Shown: in pieces, positions 33,158 through 41,619 of the stretch
How positions within the stretch are numbered: position 1 is the first letter of the stretch
How the letters are laid out: every line of letters starts with the position of its first letter
Assembly: GCF_001679485.1 (NCBI RefSeq)
Contig: NZ_LZOZ01000007.1
Location: forward strand, 1 to 59,059
DNA: 59,059 nt
DNA from: Haemophilus sp. CCUG 60358
Lineage (GTDB): Bacteria > Pseudomonadota > Gammaproteobacteria > Enterobacterales > Pasteurellaceae
Reading direction: 5' to 3'
Position numbers and translations under genes: made by a program
The notes under the pieces: model-generated
Seen by the model: only the letters and a program-made list of their open reading frames with translations
Told to the model about the DNA's origin: nothing
Databases searched by the model: none

Positions 33158-33297
33158 AGTTTTCTCCTAAAATAAAGTGAAGGCATTATTTTACTGTGCA
33201 AGCCTGATTTACACTAACTTTTTATGGAAAATTTTGCGATTTAAGGTAAACTAACACGGTTTTATTGCCTAATTTATAATGAATTACAGAGGTTTAT

Positions 33298-34701
33298 ATG
33301 TCTAAAGTTGCATCTATTGTTGATGTGTTACAAGGTAAAATCGCTATTGGCGAAAAAGTTACCGTACGCGGCTGGGTTCGTACCCGTCGTGATTCTAAAG
33401 CTGGTCTTTCTTTCCTCGCTGTTTATGACGGCTCTTGCTTTAATCCTGTTCAAGTCATCGTTAATAACGATATTGAAAATTATGAAAGTGAAGTATTGCG
33501 CTTAACAACGGGGTGCTCTGTGATCGTAACAGGTACCATTGTTGAGTCACCTGCTGAAGGTCAAGCTGTTGAACTTCAAGCTGAAAAAGTAGAAGTGACA
33601 GGGTTTGTAGAAGATCCTGATACTTATCCAATGGCTGCAAAACGTCACTCAATTGAGTACTTACGTGAAGTGGCACACTTACGTCCACGTACCAATATTA
33701 TCGGTGCTGTGGCGCGTGTTCGTCACTGCTTAGCACAAGCAATTCATCGTTTCTTCCATGAACAAGGTTTTTACTGGGTCGCTACCCCATTAATTACCGC
33801 TTCAGACACTGAAGGTGCGGGTGAAATGTTCCGTGTTTCAACCCTTGATTTAGAAAACCTTCCTCGTGGTGAAGATGGTAAAGTCGATTTCAGCCAAGAC
33901 TTCTTCGGGAAAGAATCATTTTTAACGGTTTCTGGCCAATTAAACGGTGAGACTTACGCGTGTGCATTAAGCAAAATCTATACTTTCGGTCCAACATTTC
34001 GTGCTGAAAATTCAAATACAACTCGTCACCTTGCAGAATTCTGGATGGTTGAACCTGAAGTTGCATTTGCAACACTTGCTGATAATGCGAAATTAGCAGA
34101 AGACATGTTGAAATACGTTTTCCGCGCCGTGCTTGCTGAACGTAAAGATGACTTGAAATTCTTTGAAAAACATGTAGATAAAGATGTTATTACTCGTTTA
34201 GAAAACTTTGTAAACTCTGATTTTGCTCAAATCGACTATACCGATGCGATCGACGTGTTATTAAAATCAGGTAAGAAATTCGAATTCCCTGTTTCTTGGG
34301 GGATCGATTTATCTTCTGAACATGAACGTTTCTTAGCAGAAGAATATTTCAAATCACCTGTTGTCGTGAAAAACTATCCGAAAGATATCAAAGCCTTCTA
34401 TATGCGTTTAAATGACGATGGCAAAACTGTAGCGGCAATGGATGTTCTCGCACCTGGAATTGGTGAAATTATCGGTGGTTCACAACGTGAAGAACGTTTA
34501 GACGTATTAGATAAACGTATGGAAGAAATGGGCCTAAATCCTGAAGATTACTGGTGGTATCGTGATCTTCGTAAATATGGTACTGTACCACATTCAGGTT
34601 TCGGTCTTGGTTTTGAACGCTTAATTGTTTATGTAACTGGCGTACAAAATATTCGCGATGTGATTCCATTCCCTCGTGCACCAAGAAATGCAAATTTCTA
34701 A
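33298..34701 (+). CDS. asnS: Asparaginyl-tRNA synthetase
   Basis: Class II synthetase for tRNA-Asn. The 467-residue protein has the N-terminal OB-fold anticodon domain ([21 protein letters not shown]), then the catalytic core with [43 protein letters not shown] (motif 2) and motif 3 [15 protein letters not shown]. It is one residue longer than E. coli AsnS (466). It starts 140 bases upstream-divergent from sohB and ends with tandem hairpins. Confidence 0.98.
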   Translation: MSKVASIVDVLQGKIAIGEKVTVRGWVRTRRDSKAGLSFLAVYDGSCFNPVQVIVNNDIENYESEVLRLTTGCSVIVTGTIVESPAEGQAVELQAEKVEVTGFVEDPDTYPMAAKRHSIEYLREVAHLRPRTNIIGAVARVRHCLAQAIHRFFHEQGFYWVATPLITASDTEGAGEMFRVSTLDLENLPRGEDGKVDFSQDFFGKESFLTVSGQLNGETYACALSKIYTFGPTFRAENSNTTRHLAEFWMVEPEVAFATLADNAKLAEDMLKYVFRAVLAERKDDLKFFEKHVDKDVITRLENFVNSDFAQIDYTDAIDVLLKSGKKFEFPVSWGIDLSSEHERFLAEEYFKSPVVVKNYPKDIKAFYMRLNDDGKTVAAMDVLAPGIGEIIGGSQREERLDVLDKRMEEMGLNPEDYWWYRDLRKYGTVPHSGFGLGFERLIVYVTGVQNIRDVIPFPRAPRNANF

Positions 34702-34715
34702 AAATATTGTTTAAA

Positions 34716-34777
34716 TTGACCGCACTTTCTTTAAAGTGCGGTCATCATTTTAGGGGATAAATTTATCCCCTATTTTA
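34716..34777 (+). terminator. Tandem hairpins after asnS
   Basis: The first stem is an 11-bp inverted uptake-sequence pair (34718-34728 and 34733-34743) with only a weak T-run. The second is a perfect 22-base palindrome (34751-34772) followed by TTTTATTTA. Together they likely end asnS transcription. Confidence 0.8.
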
Positions 34778-34829
34778 TTTATTGTGTTTGAATCAATCTT
34801 TCAAATACATCATATTAAGGAAAGTAGAA

Positions 34830-35522
34830 ATGGACAAAATTAAACAACTCTTTGCAAACAACTATAGCTGGGCGCAAAGAATGAAAGAAGAAAATTCCAC
34901 TTATTTTAAAGAACTTGCCGATCACCAAACACCTCATTATCTTTGGATTGGCTGCTCTGATAGCCGTGTTCCTGCTGAAAAACTCACAAATCTTGAACCG
35001 GGCGAATTATTTGTTCATCGTAATGTTGCTAACCAAGTTATTCATACGGATTTTAACTGCCTTTCAGTTGTACAATATGCCGTTGATGTACTCAAAATTG
35101 AACATATTATTATTTGCGGTCATACAAATTGTGGTGGTATTAAAGCAGCGATGCAAGATCACGATCTAGGGTTAATCAATAACTGGTTGCTCCATATTCG
35201 TGATATTTGGTTTAAACACGGGCATCTATTAGGCAATCTTTCAGCAGAAAAACGTTCAGATATGCTCACTAAATTAAATGTTGCAGAGCAAGTTTATAAC
35301 CTAGGACGCACATCTATCGTAAAAAGCGCTTGGGAACGTGGACAAAAACTCTCCCTACATGGCTGGGTATATGATGTAAATGATGGATTCTTAGTAGATC
35401 AAGGTGTTATTGCAACCAGTCGGGAAACTCTTGAAATATCTTACCGTAATGCGATTGCTCGCCTATCTAGCCTCGCAGAAGAAGATATCCTGAAAAAAGA
35501 ACTTCCAGAAAACGAAGAATAA
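34830..35522 (+). CDS. can: Beta-carbonic anhydrase (HICA type)
   Basis: Zinc enzyme interconverting CO2 and bicarbonate. The 230-residue protein has zinc ligands Cys42 and Asp44 in [10 protein letters not shown] and the His-Cys pair in [10 protein letters not shown]. Trp39 is present, one of the residues forming the non-catalytic bicarbonate pocket in the H. influenzae enzyme, so it should be an allosteric type II beta-CA. Sequence is almost that of H. influenzae HICA. AAGGAAAGTAG precedes the ATG at 34830; a longer in-frame start at 34782 lacks family support. Confidence 0.97.
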   Translation: MDKIKQLFANNYSWAQRMKEENSTYFKELADHQTPHYLWIGCSDSRVPAEKLTNLEPGELFVHRNVANQVIHTDFNCLSVVQYAVDVLKIEHIIICGHTNCGGIKAAMQDHDLGLINNWLLHIRDIWFKHGHLLGNLSAEKRSDMLTKLNVAEQVYNLGRTSIVKSAWERGQKLSLHGWVYDVNDGFLVDQGVIATSRETLEISYRNAIARLSSLAEEDILKKELPENEE

Positions 35523-35570
35523 AAAAAGTGCGGTTAAATCTAATGAAATTTAACCGCACTTTTTATTTCA
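35520..35570. terminator. Bidirectional terminator between can and bioD2
   Basis: A 17-bp inverted repeat containing two facing uptake sequences (35523-35539 and 35548-35564, loop of 8) with flanking A/T runs. Confidence 0.9.
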
Positions 35571-35576
35571 AACTTA

Positions 35577-36311
35577 CTATTTAACTAACTCTGTTTGCAT
35601 ATACATCAAACGATCAATATTCGTTAAATAATGTCCTAGCTCTTGGGATTCTGGTTTATGAATATAAGGGATCTTACCTAGCAAAGGCGCATCAATCTGA
35701 GCCTCTAAAATATCTACCACCTCTTTATAATGCCCTAAACAAGGATTAATTCGATTTGCAATCCAGCCTAATAAAGGAACACCAAGCTGTTTAATCACTT
35801 GAGCTGTCAGCAATGCATGATTAATACAGCCTTCTTTAATACCTACAACCAACACAACTGGCATTTTATGCTCAACAACCCAATCAGCAAAACTCTTACC
35901 TTCTGCCATTGGTGTGAGTAACCCAAATGAACCTTCCACGACAACAGATTGATATTTTTGAACTAATATCGTTAAGGCTTGATTAATCTTGCTTAATTTA
36001 ATGCGTGATTTATCTCGAGTCAGCATCGGCAAGGAATGAGCAAAAGTATAGCTATTTACTTCTTGATAAGATACGGACTCATTCGTTGCATCCATTAAAG
36101 CTAACACGTCTGAATTATTTTCAGCATCATAATCTGTTTGGGATTCATTAGACTGATTTTCGACAGGATAAATCCCCTCTTCACAGCTACAAGCAATCGG
36201 CTTATAACCCACAATTCGCACGCCCTTTGCTTGTAATGCCTGAATAATGGCACGGCAGGCGGTGGTCTTGCCCACGTCGGTATCTGTACCTGCCACAAAG
36301 AAACTACTCAT
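35577..36311 (-). CDS. bioD: Dethiobiotin synthetase, BioD2/YnfK type
   Basis: Closes the ureido ring of dethiobiotin with CO2 and ATP. The 244-residue protein has the P-loop GTDTDVGKTTACRA, YKPIACSCEEG and GIKEGCINHALLTAQVIKQLGVPLLGW; the last block places it with the E. coli YnfK paralog rather than BioD. The usual VEGxGG loop reads VEGSFG. It is not next to other bio genes. The ATG at 36311 has an AGGAG 7 bases away and was preferred over the ATG at 36317. Confidence 0.9.
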   Translation of the reverse strand: MSSFFVAGTDTDVGKTTACRAIIQALQAKGVRIVGYKPIACSCEEGIYPVENQSNESQTDYDAENNSDVLALMDATNESVSYQEVNSYTFAHSLPMLTRDKSRIKLSKINQALTILVQKYQSVVVEGSFGLLTPMAEGKSFADWVVEHKMPVVLVVGIKEGCINHALLTAQVIKQLGVPLLGWIANRINPCLGHYKEVVDILEAQIDAPLLGKIPYIHKPESQELGHYLTNIDRLMYMQTELVK

Positions 36312-36413
36312 TTTCATTCTCCTTTTAAAAGTGCGGTGAATTTTAAATGAGTTTTTTGAAGAAAATATTGAGGTAAAGCAAGATTTGAAGATTTTTACGA
36401 AAAAATAATAAGG

Positions 36414-36680
36414 TTATTTGATCTCACTCAAACTATTAAATAACCCATCATCCTGTTTTGGTATCTGAAGGTAAAATCCCTGCTGAGTAATTTTCTCCAT
36501 AATCTCATCTTTATCTGAATGAACAAGCGACTTACTCCCCTTCAAATTGAAAGGCATAAGAAACTGAGGCTTGCCAAAACTCTGCATTAATATATCTGGT
36601 ACAGCTGAAAAATCATCTCGTTTGGAAATATAAAGATAGCAGCCTGGTTTACGTTTACTTTTATAAATTGCACATAACAT
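36414..36680 (-). CDS. ycgL: YcgL-family protein
   Basis: Small conserved gamma-proteobacterial protein of unknown function (YcgL domain). The 88 residues start MLCAIYKSKRKPGCYLYI and include the family blocks KRDDFSAVPDILMQSFGKPQ and ITQQGFYLQIP. The ATG at 36680 follows GGAG at 9 bases; a TTG 15 bases upstream is also in frame. It lies between bioD2 and the repeat-lipoprotein gene, on the same strand. Confidence 0.88.
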   Translation of the reverse strand: MLCAIYKSKRKPGCYLYISKRDDFSAVPDILMQSFGKPQFLMPFNLKGSKSLVHSDKDEIMEKITQQGFYLQIPKQDDGLFNSLSEIK

Positions 36681-36700
36681 TTCATATTGCTCCAAAAAGA

Positions 36701-36737
36701 AAAAACCTACCAGATAATCTCTGATAGGTTTTTATTT
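36701..36737 (-). terminator. Terminator of the repeat-lipoprotein gene
   Basis: Arms 36701-36713 and 36721-36733 pair over 13 positions (one G-U on the minus strand), followed by a T-run. It lies between the lipoprotein stop and ycgL. Confidence 0.87.
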
Positions 36738-36750
36738 TACGAAAGTTTAA

Positions 36751-37302
36751 TTATTTAGTCACAGCTTCTTTTACTTCAGCTGCTTTATCTGCCGCTGCAT
36801 CTTTTGCTTTAGCCGCTTTATCAGCTGCCGCATCTTTTGTTTCTGAAGCTGAGTTTTTTACTGCTTCCATTTTAGAAGACATCGCATCTTTTGCTTCAGC
36901 CATTTTATTTGCTGCAGCATCTTTCATTTCAACTGCTTTATCTACTGCTGCATCTTTTGCTTCAGAAGCTGCATTTTTTACTTCTTCCATTTTAGAAGAC
37001 ACTGCATCTTTTGCCTCAGCCATTTTATTTGCAGCAGCATCTTTCATTTCAGAAGCTTTATCAGCTACTGCTTCTTTTGTTTCAGCCATTTTATTTGCAG
37101 CTGAATCTTTTGCGTCAATTGCCGCATTTTTAACATCAGTTGCAACTTCTTTTGCTGCATCTTTAATTTGTGTTGCTGCATTTGCTGTTGCATCTTTTGC
37201 TGCTTCAACTTTTTGAGCTGTTTCTTGTTTATCGAAACAACCTGTTACGGCTAAAGATGCACCTAATACTAATACGGCTAATACTGATTTTTTCATTTTC
37301 AT
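36751..37302 (-). CDS. Alanine/lysine-rich repeat lipoprotein (LEA-like)
   Basis: 183 residues. A lipoprotein signal ends at Cys22 (LAVTGC). The mature protein is almost only Ala, Lys, Asp, Glu, Met and Val, arranged as amphipathic 11-residue-type repeats such as KDAAANKMAEA and KDAAADKAAEV, with no aromatic residue after the Phe next to the lipid cysteine. Such repeats form long helices or coiled coils and resemble LEA group 3 or apolipoprotein patterns. A related protein without a signal is encoded 300 bases upstream. Function unknown; an envelope stress or spacer role is a guess. Confidence 0.85.
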   Translation of the reverse strand: MKMKKSVLAVLVLGASLAVTGCFDKQETAQKVEAAKDATANAATQIKDAAKEVATDVKNAAIDAKDSAANKMAETKEAVADKASEMKDAAANKMAEAKDAVSSKMEEVKNAASEAKDAAVDKAVEMKDAAANKMAEAKDAMSSKMEAVKNSASETKDAAADKAAKAKDAAADKAAEVKEAVTK

Positions 37303-37602
37303 TGTCATTCTCCATTTTATAATTAAGAATCAATCCAAAGCTATCTGCTTTGTGTGAGCTAGTTTACGTAAAAAAAACTTAAAATAAAACATCTTCCAAA
37401 AAAATTTACATTTCTAAAGATATAGTTTTTTTATAATATCCCTCTAAAACAACTATAGCCATATGATTTTAAAAGACTTGTAAAAAAGTTCATTATAAAA
37501 ATTTTATTTTTGTAAAGATAAAAAATTACTTTTTTGTGTCTTTTTTGAACAACCCAACTCAGTTAATTTGAATAATCCTTAACCATTGCTTTTGCTTTTC
37601 AG
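37303..37602. other. Intergenic between the two repeat-protein genes
   Basis: 300 bases, strongly AT-rich, no ORF. Close to the lipoprotein start the minus strand has a small perfect hairpin CAAAGC-AGATA-GCTTTG (about 37335-37351). An AACTATAG element (near 37450) resembles the palindrome upstream of the second gene. A TATTAT/TATAAA-like promoter is possible around 37420-37440. A clear terminator for the upstream gene was not found. Confidence 0.4.
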
Positions 37603-38508
37603 TTACTTTTTTACTGCTGCAGATTGATCTTTTGTTTCAGAATCTACATTTTTTACTTCCTCTGCTTTAGAGCACACAGCATCTTTTGCAGCTTCAACTT
37701 TAGAAGACATTACATCTTTTGCCTCTGAAAGCGAATCTTTTACTTCAGCAACTTTATCTTCGACAGCTTCTTTTGCTTTTACAGCTTTATCTTCAGCTGC
37801 ATCTTTTAGCTCAGATGCTTTATCTGCAGCTTCATCTTTTGCTTCTGAAACTGATTTTTTCACTTCTGATGCTTTATCTTCCACCGCATTTTTTGCTTCT
37901 GATGCTTTATCTTCAGCTTCATCTTTTAACTCAGCTGCTTTATCTGCTGCTTCATCTTTTGCTTCAAAAACTGCATTTTTTACTTCTGCAACTTTATCTG
38001 CAACTGTATCTTTTAATTTAACTACTTTGTCTACAAGTGTATCTTTTGCTTCAGAAACTGCTTCTTTTGCTTCTGATACTTTGTCTTCAGCCACATCTTT
38101 CACTTCAGCAACTTTGTCTTCAGCTGCATCTTTTAGCTCTGCTGCTTTATCTGCCGCTTCATCTGTAGCTTCTGAAACTGCTTTTTTCACTTCTGATGCT
38201 TTATCTTCGAGGGCTCTTTTTACTTCAAAAAATTTGTCATCGATTGCTTTTTTCATTTCAGTAGCTTTATCATCGATTGCTTCTTTTGCTTCAGAAACTG
38301 CTTTTCTTACTTCAGATACTTTATCTTCAGTTACATCTTTCACTTCAGTAGCTTTGTCTTCGACCACTTCTTTTGCCTCAGACGCTTTATGTGTCACTGC
38401 ATCTTTAATGTAGTTAGCCGCTGCAAATAATGCATCTTTAACTTGTGTTGCTGCATTCACTGTCGTATCTTTTACTTCAGTTACTTTATCTTCAATGTTA
38501 TTTTTCAT
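37603..38508 (-). CDS. Cytoplasmic-type LEA-like repeat protein, paralog of the neighbouring lipoprotein
   Basis: 301 residues without a signal peptide or membrane segment. Almost the whole chain is built from degenerate 11-residue units of the form KxAxEDKxxEx (EDKASEVKKAV, EDKVAEVKDVA), interrupted by 18-residue units (KxAVSEAKDEAADKAAEL). Both ends share NAATQVKDA-like sequence with the downstream lipoprotein, which shows common origin. Predicted as one long amphipathic helix or disordered chain. The ATG at 38508 follows AAGGAG. Function unknown; desiccation, osmotic or membrane-surface protection is a family-level guess. Confidence 0.82.
   Translation of the reverse strand: MKNNIEDKVTEVKDTTVNAATQVKDALFAAANYIKDAVTHKASEAKEVVEDKATEVKDVTEDKVSEVRKAVSEAKEAIDDKATEMKKAIDDKFFEVKRALEDKASEVKKAVSEATDEAADKAAELKDAAEDKVAEVKDVAEDKVSEAKEAVSEAKDTLVDKVVKLKDTVADKVAEVKNAVFEAKDEAADKAAELKDEAEDKASEAKNAVEDKASEVKKSVSEAKDEAADKASELKDAAEDKAVKAKEAVEDKVAEVKDSLSEAKDVMSSKVEAAKDAVCSKAEEVKNVDSETKDQSAAVKK
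37640..38480. repeat. Internal degenerate 33/54-bp repeats coding 11- and 18-residue units
   Basis: The coding sequence repeats units such as the complement of GCTTTATCTTC and CTTCATCTTTTGCTTC many times, following the 11-residue protein period. Such DNA can expand or contract by slippage or recombination, so length may vary between strains. Confidence 0.75.
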
Positions 38509-38647
38509 AACTACTCTCCTTGTATCATTATAATGGCTAATTTAAGCTATTCAGTTATAGCTCACTTTTAGTCTATCAAAAAAATTTTAGAAAAACACCC
38601 AGAAATACATATTTCTAGGTATTTGTTATTTAGCGACTTTTGGAGTC

Positions 38648-38663
38648 AACTATAGTTATAGTT
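38648..38663. promoter_or_regulatory. Palindrome upstream of the LEA-like gene, candidate operator
   Basis: AACTATAGTTATAGTT: 7-bp arms with a 2-base centre, in the 206-base gap between sixA and the LEA-like gene, about 140 bases upstream of its start. Size and symmetry suit a dimeric repressor; no known regulator motif was recognised. Confidence 0.35.
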
Positions 38664-38714
38664 CAAAAAAGTAAATCACATCAAACTTTATTTTCATATT
38701 ATCTTCAATCAACT

Positions 38715-39197
38715 TTAACCATTTTCTTTGGGATAATGGAAAGCTTCAATGGTGCCTTTTTCATCATTCCAGTCAATTTGAACTATCGTTGAAGGATAAA
38801 AACTAATTGGATTTCGCTTACCATAAAGCTCTGAAACAATACTGCCTACTAAAGGTAAATGAGAAACGAGTAAAACACTTTCAATACCTTCTTCTTGCAA
38901 GACAGATAGATAATCAGCTACCAATGTAGCATTACCGTAAGGTGTAATCCCACTCCAAATTTCAATATCATTAAGCGTGTTACCTAAGGCTAAATTTACA
39001 AGCTCAAACGTTTCTTGTGCTCTTACATAAGGACTGACAATCACTTTCTGAACTGAAAGTGCGGTTGAATTTAGATGGGTTTTAAGCCATTGACCTTGTG
39101 ATATTGATTGTTTGCGTCCGTAGTCGTTTAAATGTCTCGACTCATCTGATGAAGCAATAACTTCTGCTTCTCCATGACGCATAATAAAAATTTTCAT
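38715..39197 (-). CDS. sixA: Phosphohistidine phosphatase SixA
   Basis: Histidine-phosphatase-superfamily enzyme; E. coli SixA removes phosphate from phosphohistidine in ArcB and the PTS protein NPr. The 160-residue protein (E. coli 161) has the phosphohistidine motif MRHGEAE (His8), SPYVRAQETFE, and the second histidine in LLVSHLPLVG. It lies after glmM, from which it is separated by a terminator, so it probably has its own promoter. Confidence 0.93.
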   Translation of the reverse strand: MKIFIMRHGEAEVIASSDESRHLNDYGRKQSISQGQWLKTHLNSTALSVQKVIVSPYVRAQETFELVNLALGNTLNDIEIWSGITPYGNATLVADYLSVLQEEGIESVLLVSHLPLVGSIVSELYGKRNPISFYPSTIVQIDWNDEKGTIEAFHYPKENG

Positions 39198-39243
39198 GTA
39201 TTGGCTTTCCTAAAAATAATAAAAAATAAATTTTATGGATTAA

Positions 39244-39264
39244 AAATGGGGGCAAGCCCCCACT
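39244..39264 (-). terminator. glmM terminator
   Basis: TGGGGG (39247-39252) and CCCCCA (39257-39262) form a GC-rich stem with a 4-base loop, followed by ATTTTTAA on the minus strand, just past the glmM stop. Confidence 0.85.
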
Positions 39265-39267
39265 CAA

Positions 39268-40602
39268 TTAATTTGCTTTCACTGCTTCTGCAATTTCTTC
39301 TGCACATTGTTTTGCAAGTACACCGTCTTCACATTCGACCATGACGCGAATAAGAGGCTCAGTACCAGACTTACGCAGTAAAATTCGACCTTTGCCTTCT
39401 AAACGTTTTTCCACATCTGTAGCTACCGCTTTTACCGTTTCACTTTCTAATGGATTATCACCACCAGCAAAACGAACGTTAATCAATACTTGAGGGAATA
39501 ATTTCACCGCACTTGCAAGCTCGTTTAAAGATAAACGGTATTGAACCATTGCACTTAATACGGCTAATGAGGCAATAATACCATCACCTGTCGTGTTTTT
39601 ATCAGCAATAATGATATGACCTGAGTTTTCTCCACCTAACGTCCAGTTATGTTCTACCATTTTTTCTAGCACATAACGGTCGCCAACGTTAGCTCGCACA
39701 AAAGGTACACCTAACATTTTTAACGCAATCTCTAAGCTCATATTACTCATTAATGTGCCTACTACGCCACCTTTTAGCTGACCTGAACGTAAAGCTTCAC
39801 GAGCAATAATGAAAAGGATTTGGTCACCATCTACTTTATTACCTAAGTGATCCACCATCATAATACGGTCACCATCACCATCATAAGCGAGACCAACATC
39901 TGCTTTAGTTTCAAGCACTTTTTCCTGTAACGCTTTTACATCGGTTGCACCACATTTTTCATTGATATTGATTCCGTTTGGATCAGTACCAATTTCAATC
40001 ACTTCCGCACCTAACTCACGTAATACATTTGGCGCAATATGATAGGTCGCACCATTTGCGCAATCTACCACAATTTTATAACCATCTAAACCTAAATGAG
40101 CAGGGAAAGTGCTTTTACAAAATTCAATATAACGTCCTGCGGCATCACTGATACGGCTTGCTTTACCTAAATCAGCAGACTCCACACAATCCATTGGCTG
40201 ATCAAGCATGGTTTCAATCGCTTCTTCAATATCATCTGGTAATTTTGTGCCTTGTGAAGAGAAGAATTTAATCCCGTTATCATAATAAGGGTTATGTGAT
40301 GCCGAAATGACAATTCCCGCTTCTAAACGGAAAGTGCGGGTTAAATACGCCACGGCAGGTGTTGGCATTGGACCGGTAAATGCAGCAGTTAAGCCCGCTG
40401 CTGCTAAGCCGGCTTCAAGTGCTGACTCCAACATATAACCAGAAATACGAGTATCTTTCCCAATTAATACCGTACGAGAACCTTGAGAGGCTAAAACCTT
40501 ACCTGCTGCCCAACCTAATTTCAATGCGAAATCAGGTGTGATTGGATATGTACCTACTTTTCCACGTACACCATCAGTACCAAAATATTTACGATTTGCC
40601 AT
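39268..40602 (-). CDS. glmM: Phosphoglucosamine mutase GlmM
   Basis: Converts glucosamine 6-phosphate to the 1-phosphate for UDP-GlcNAc synthesis. The 444-residue protein has the N-terminal [12 protein letters not shown], the phosphoserine loop [19 protein letters not shown], the metal-binding [20 protein letters not shown] (sugar binding) and the phosphate loop [14 protein letters not shown]. It follows folP by 76 bases, the same order as E. coli ftsH-folP-glmM. Confidence 0.98.
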   Translation of the reverse strand: MANRKYFGTDGVRGKVGTYPITPDFALKLGWAAGKVLASQGSRTVLIGKDTRISGYMLESALEAGLAAAGLTAAFTGPMPTPAVAYLTRTFRLEAGIVISASHNPYYDNGIKFFSSQGTKLPDDIEEAIETMLDQPMDCVESADLGKASRISDAAGRYIEFCKSTFPAHLGLDGYKIVVDCANGATYHIAPNVLRELGAEVIEIGTDPNGININEKCGATDVKALQEKVLETKADVGLAYDGDGDRIMMVDHLGNKVDGDQILFIIAREALRSGQLKGGVVGTLMSNMSLEIALKMLGVPFVRANVGDRYVLEKMVEHNWTLGGENSGHIIIADKNTTGDGIIASLAVLSAMVQYRLSLNELASAVKLFPQVLINVRFAGGDNPLESETVKAVATDVEKRLEGKGRILLRKSGTEPLIRVMVECEDGVLAKQCAEEIAEAVKAN

Positions 40603-40678
40603 GTTTATTCCTTATTAAATTTGAATAATGATGTTGCAGAAATCATTAGTTCTACAACATATAAAATCTGTTAGTTTT

Positions 40679-41506
40679 TTACGCTTGTTGCGTTGCCTGC
40701 CATACCTTCAAGGCATCTGCCGTTGCAGCTACATCATGTACACGCAAAATTGTCGCACCATTTTGAGCCGCAATTAATGCCCCAGCTACACTTCCTACAA
40801 CACGTTCAGTCACGGGCTTATCTAATACAGCACCAATCATCGATTTACGTGAAAGCCCTGCTAAAACAGGATATCCGCTTTCACAGAAGTGAGCCAACTG
40901 TTGTAAAAGCTTGTAGTTATGCTGTACTGTTTTACCAAAACCAAACCCCATATCCCAAATAATATTTTCTTTGGCAATGCCTGCTGTTAAACAAGCTTGA
41001 GTTCTATCAGTTAAAAACTGATAAACATCTTGAACCACATCATCGTAATGTGGATTAGTTTGCATTGTACGAGGTTGTCCTTGCATGTGCATAATACAAG
41101 TGGGTAAATTCAACTGTCCTGCTATTTCGAGTGCGCCAGGTTCACGTAGAGCACGAATATCATTGATTAAATCCATGCCGACCTTCGCCGCTTCTTGCAT
41201 TACCACAGCTTTAGAAGTATCAACTGAAATCCAACAATCAAAACGCTTTTTTACCGCTTCAACTAAAGGTACCACTCGTTGCAATTCTTCAGCTTCAGAC
41301 ACTTCATCTGCCATCGGACGAGTCGATTCACCTCCGATATCAATAATCGTTGCACCTTCTTTCAGCATTTTTTCAACTTGAAATAATGCCTTGTCTAGAC
41401 TGAAAAACTGCCCGCTATCAGAAAACGAATCAGGTGTGAAATTCAAAATCCCCATAATTTGAGGGAATGATAAATCTAGACATTTGTTATTAGCATAAAG
41501 TTTCAT
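40679..41506 (-). CDS. folP: Dihydropteroate synthase FolP
   Basis: Joins p-aminobenzoate to dihydropterin pyrophosphate in folate synthesis; the target of sulfonamides. The 275-residue TIM barrel has MGILNFTPDSFSDSGQFF (loop 1), IDIGGESTRP (loop 2), LINDIRAL, MHMQGQPRTMQ and GLSRKSMIG. It matches the E. coli length (282) closely. An ftsH terminator lies between it and ftsH. Confidence 0.97.
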   Translation of the reverse strand: MKLYANNKCLDLSFPQIMGILNFTPDSFSDSGQFFSLDKALFQVEKMLKEGATIIDIGGESTRPMADEVSEAEELQRVVPLVEAVKKRFDCWISVDTSKAVVMQEAAKVGMDLINDIRALREPGALEIAGQLNLPTCIMHMQGQPRTMQTNPHYDDVVQDVYQFLTDRTQACLTAGIAKENIIWDMGFGFGKTVQHNYKLLQQLAHFCESGYPVLAGLSRKSMIGAVLDKPVTERVVGSVAGALIAAQNGATILRVHDVAATADALKVWQATQQA

Positions 41507-41587
41507 AAAGTGCGGTCAATTTTTAAATCAAATTTGAAAGGTTAGATTATAACGGAATATAGTAATGAAAAGAATGAAATAATAAAT

Positions 41588-41618
41588 AAAAAGCCTTCCA
41601 AATTAGGAAGACTTTAAT
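41588..41618 (-). terminator. ftsH terminator
   Basis: Arms AAAGCCTTCC (41590-41599) and GGAAGACTTT (41606-41615) form a 10-bp stem (one G-U on the minus strand) followed by TTTTATTTATT. Confidence 0.85.
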
Positions 41619-41619
41619 T

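Noticed and set aside
37719..38021. Leucine-rich plus-strand ORF of 100 codons
   Set aside because: Same cause: antisense to the repeats, with a composition (Leu, Gln, Tyr only) that no real family shows.
38027..38413. Serine-rich 128-codon plus-strand ORF
   Set aside because: It is the antisense of the repeat-encoding LEA-like gene; repetitive low-complexity DNA leaves the opposite strand open. No ribosome site supports it.
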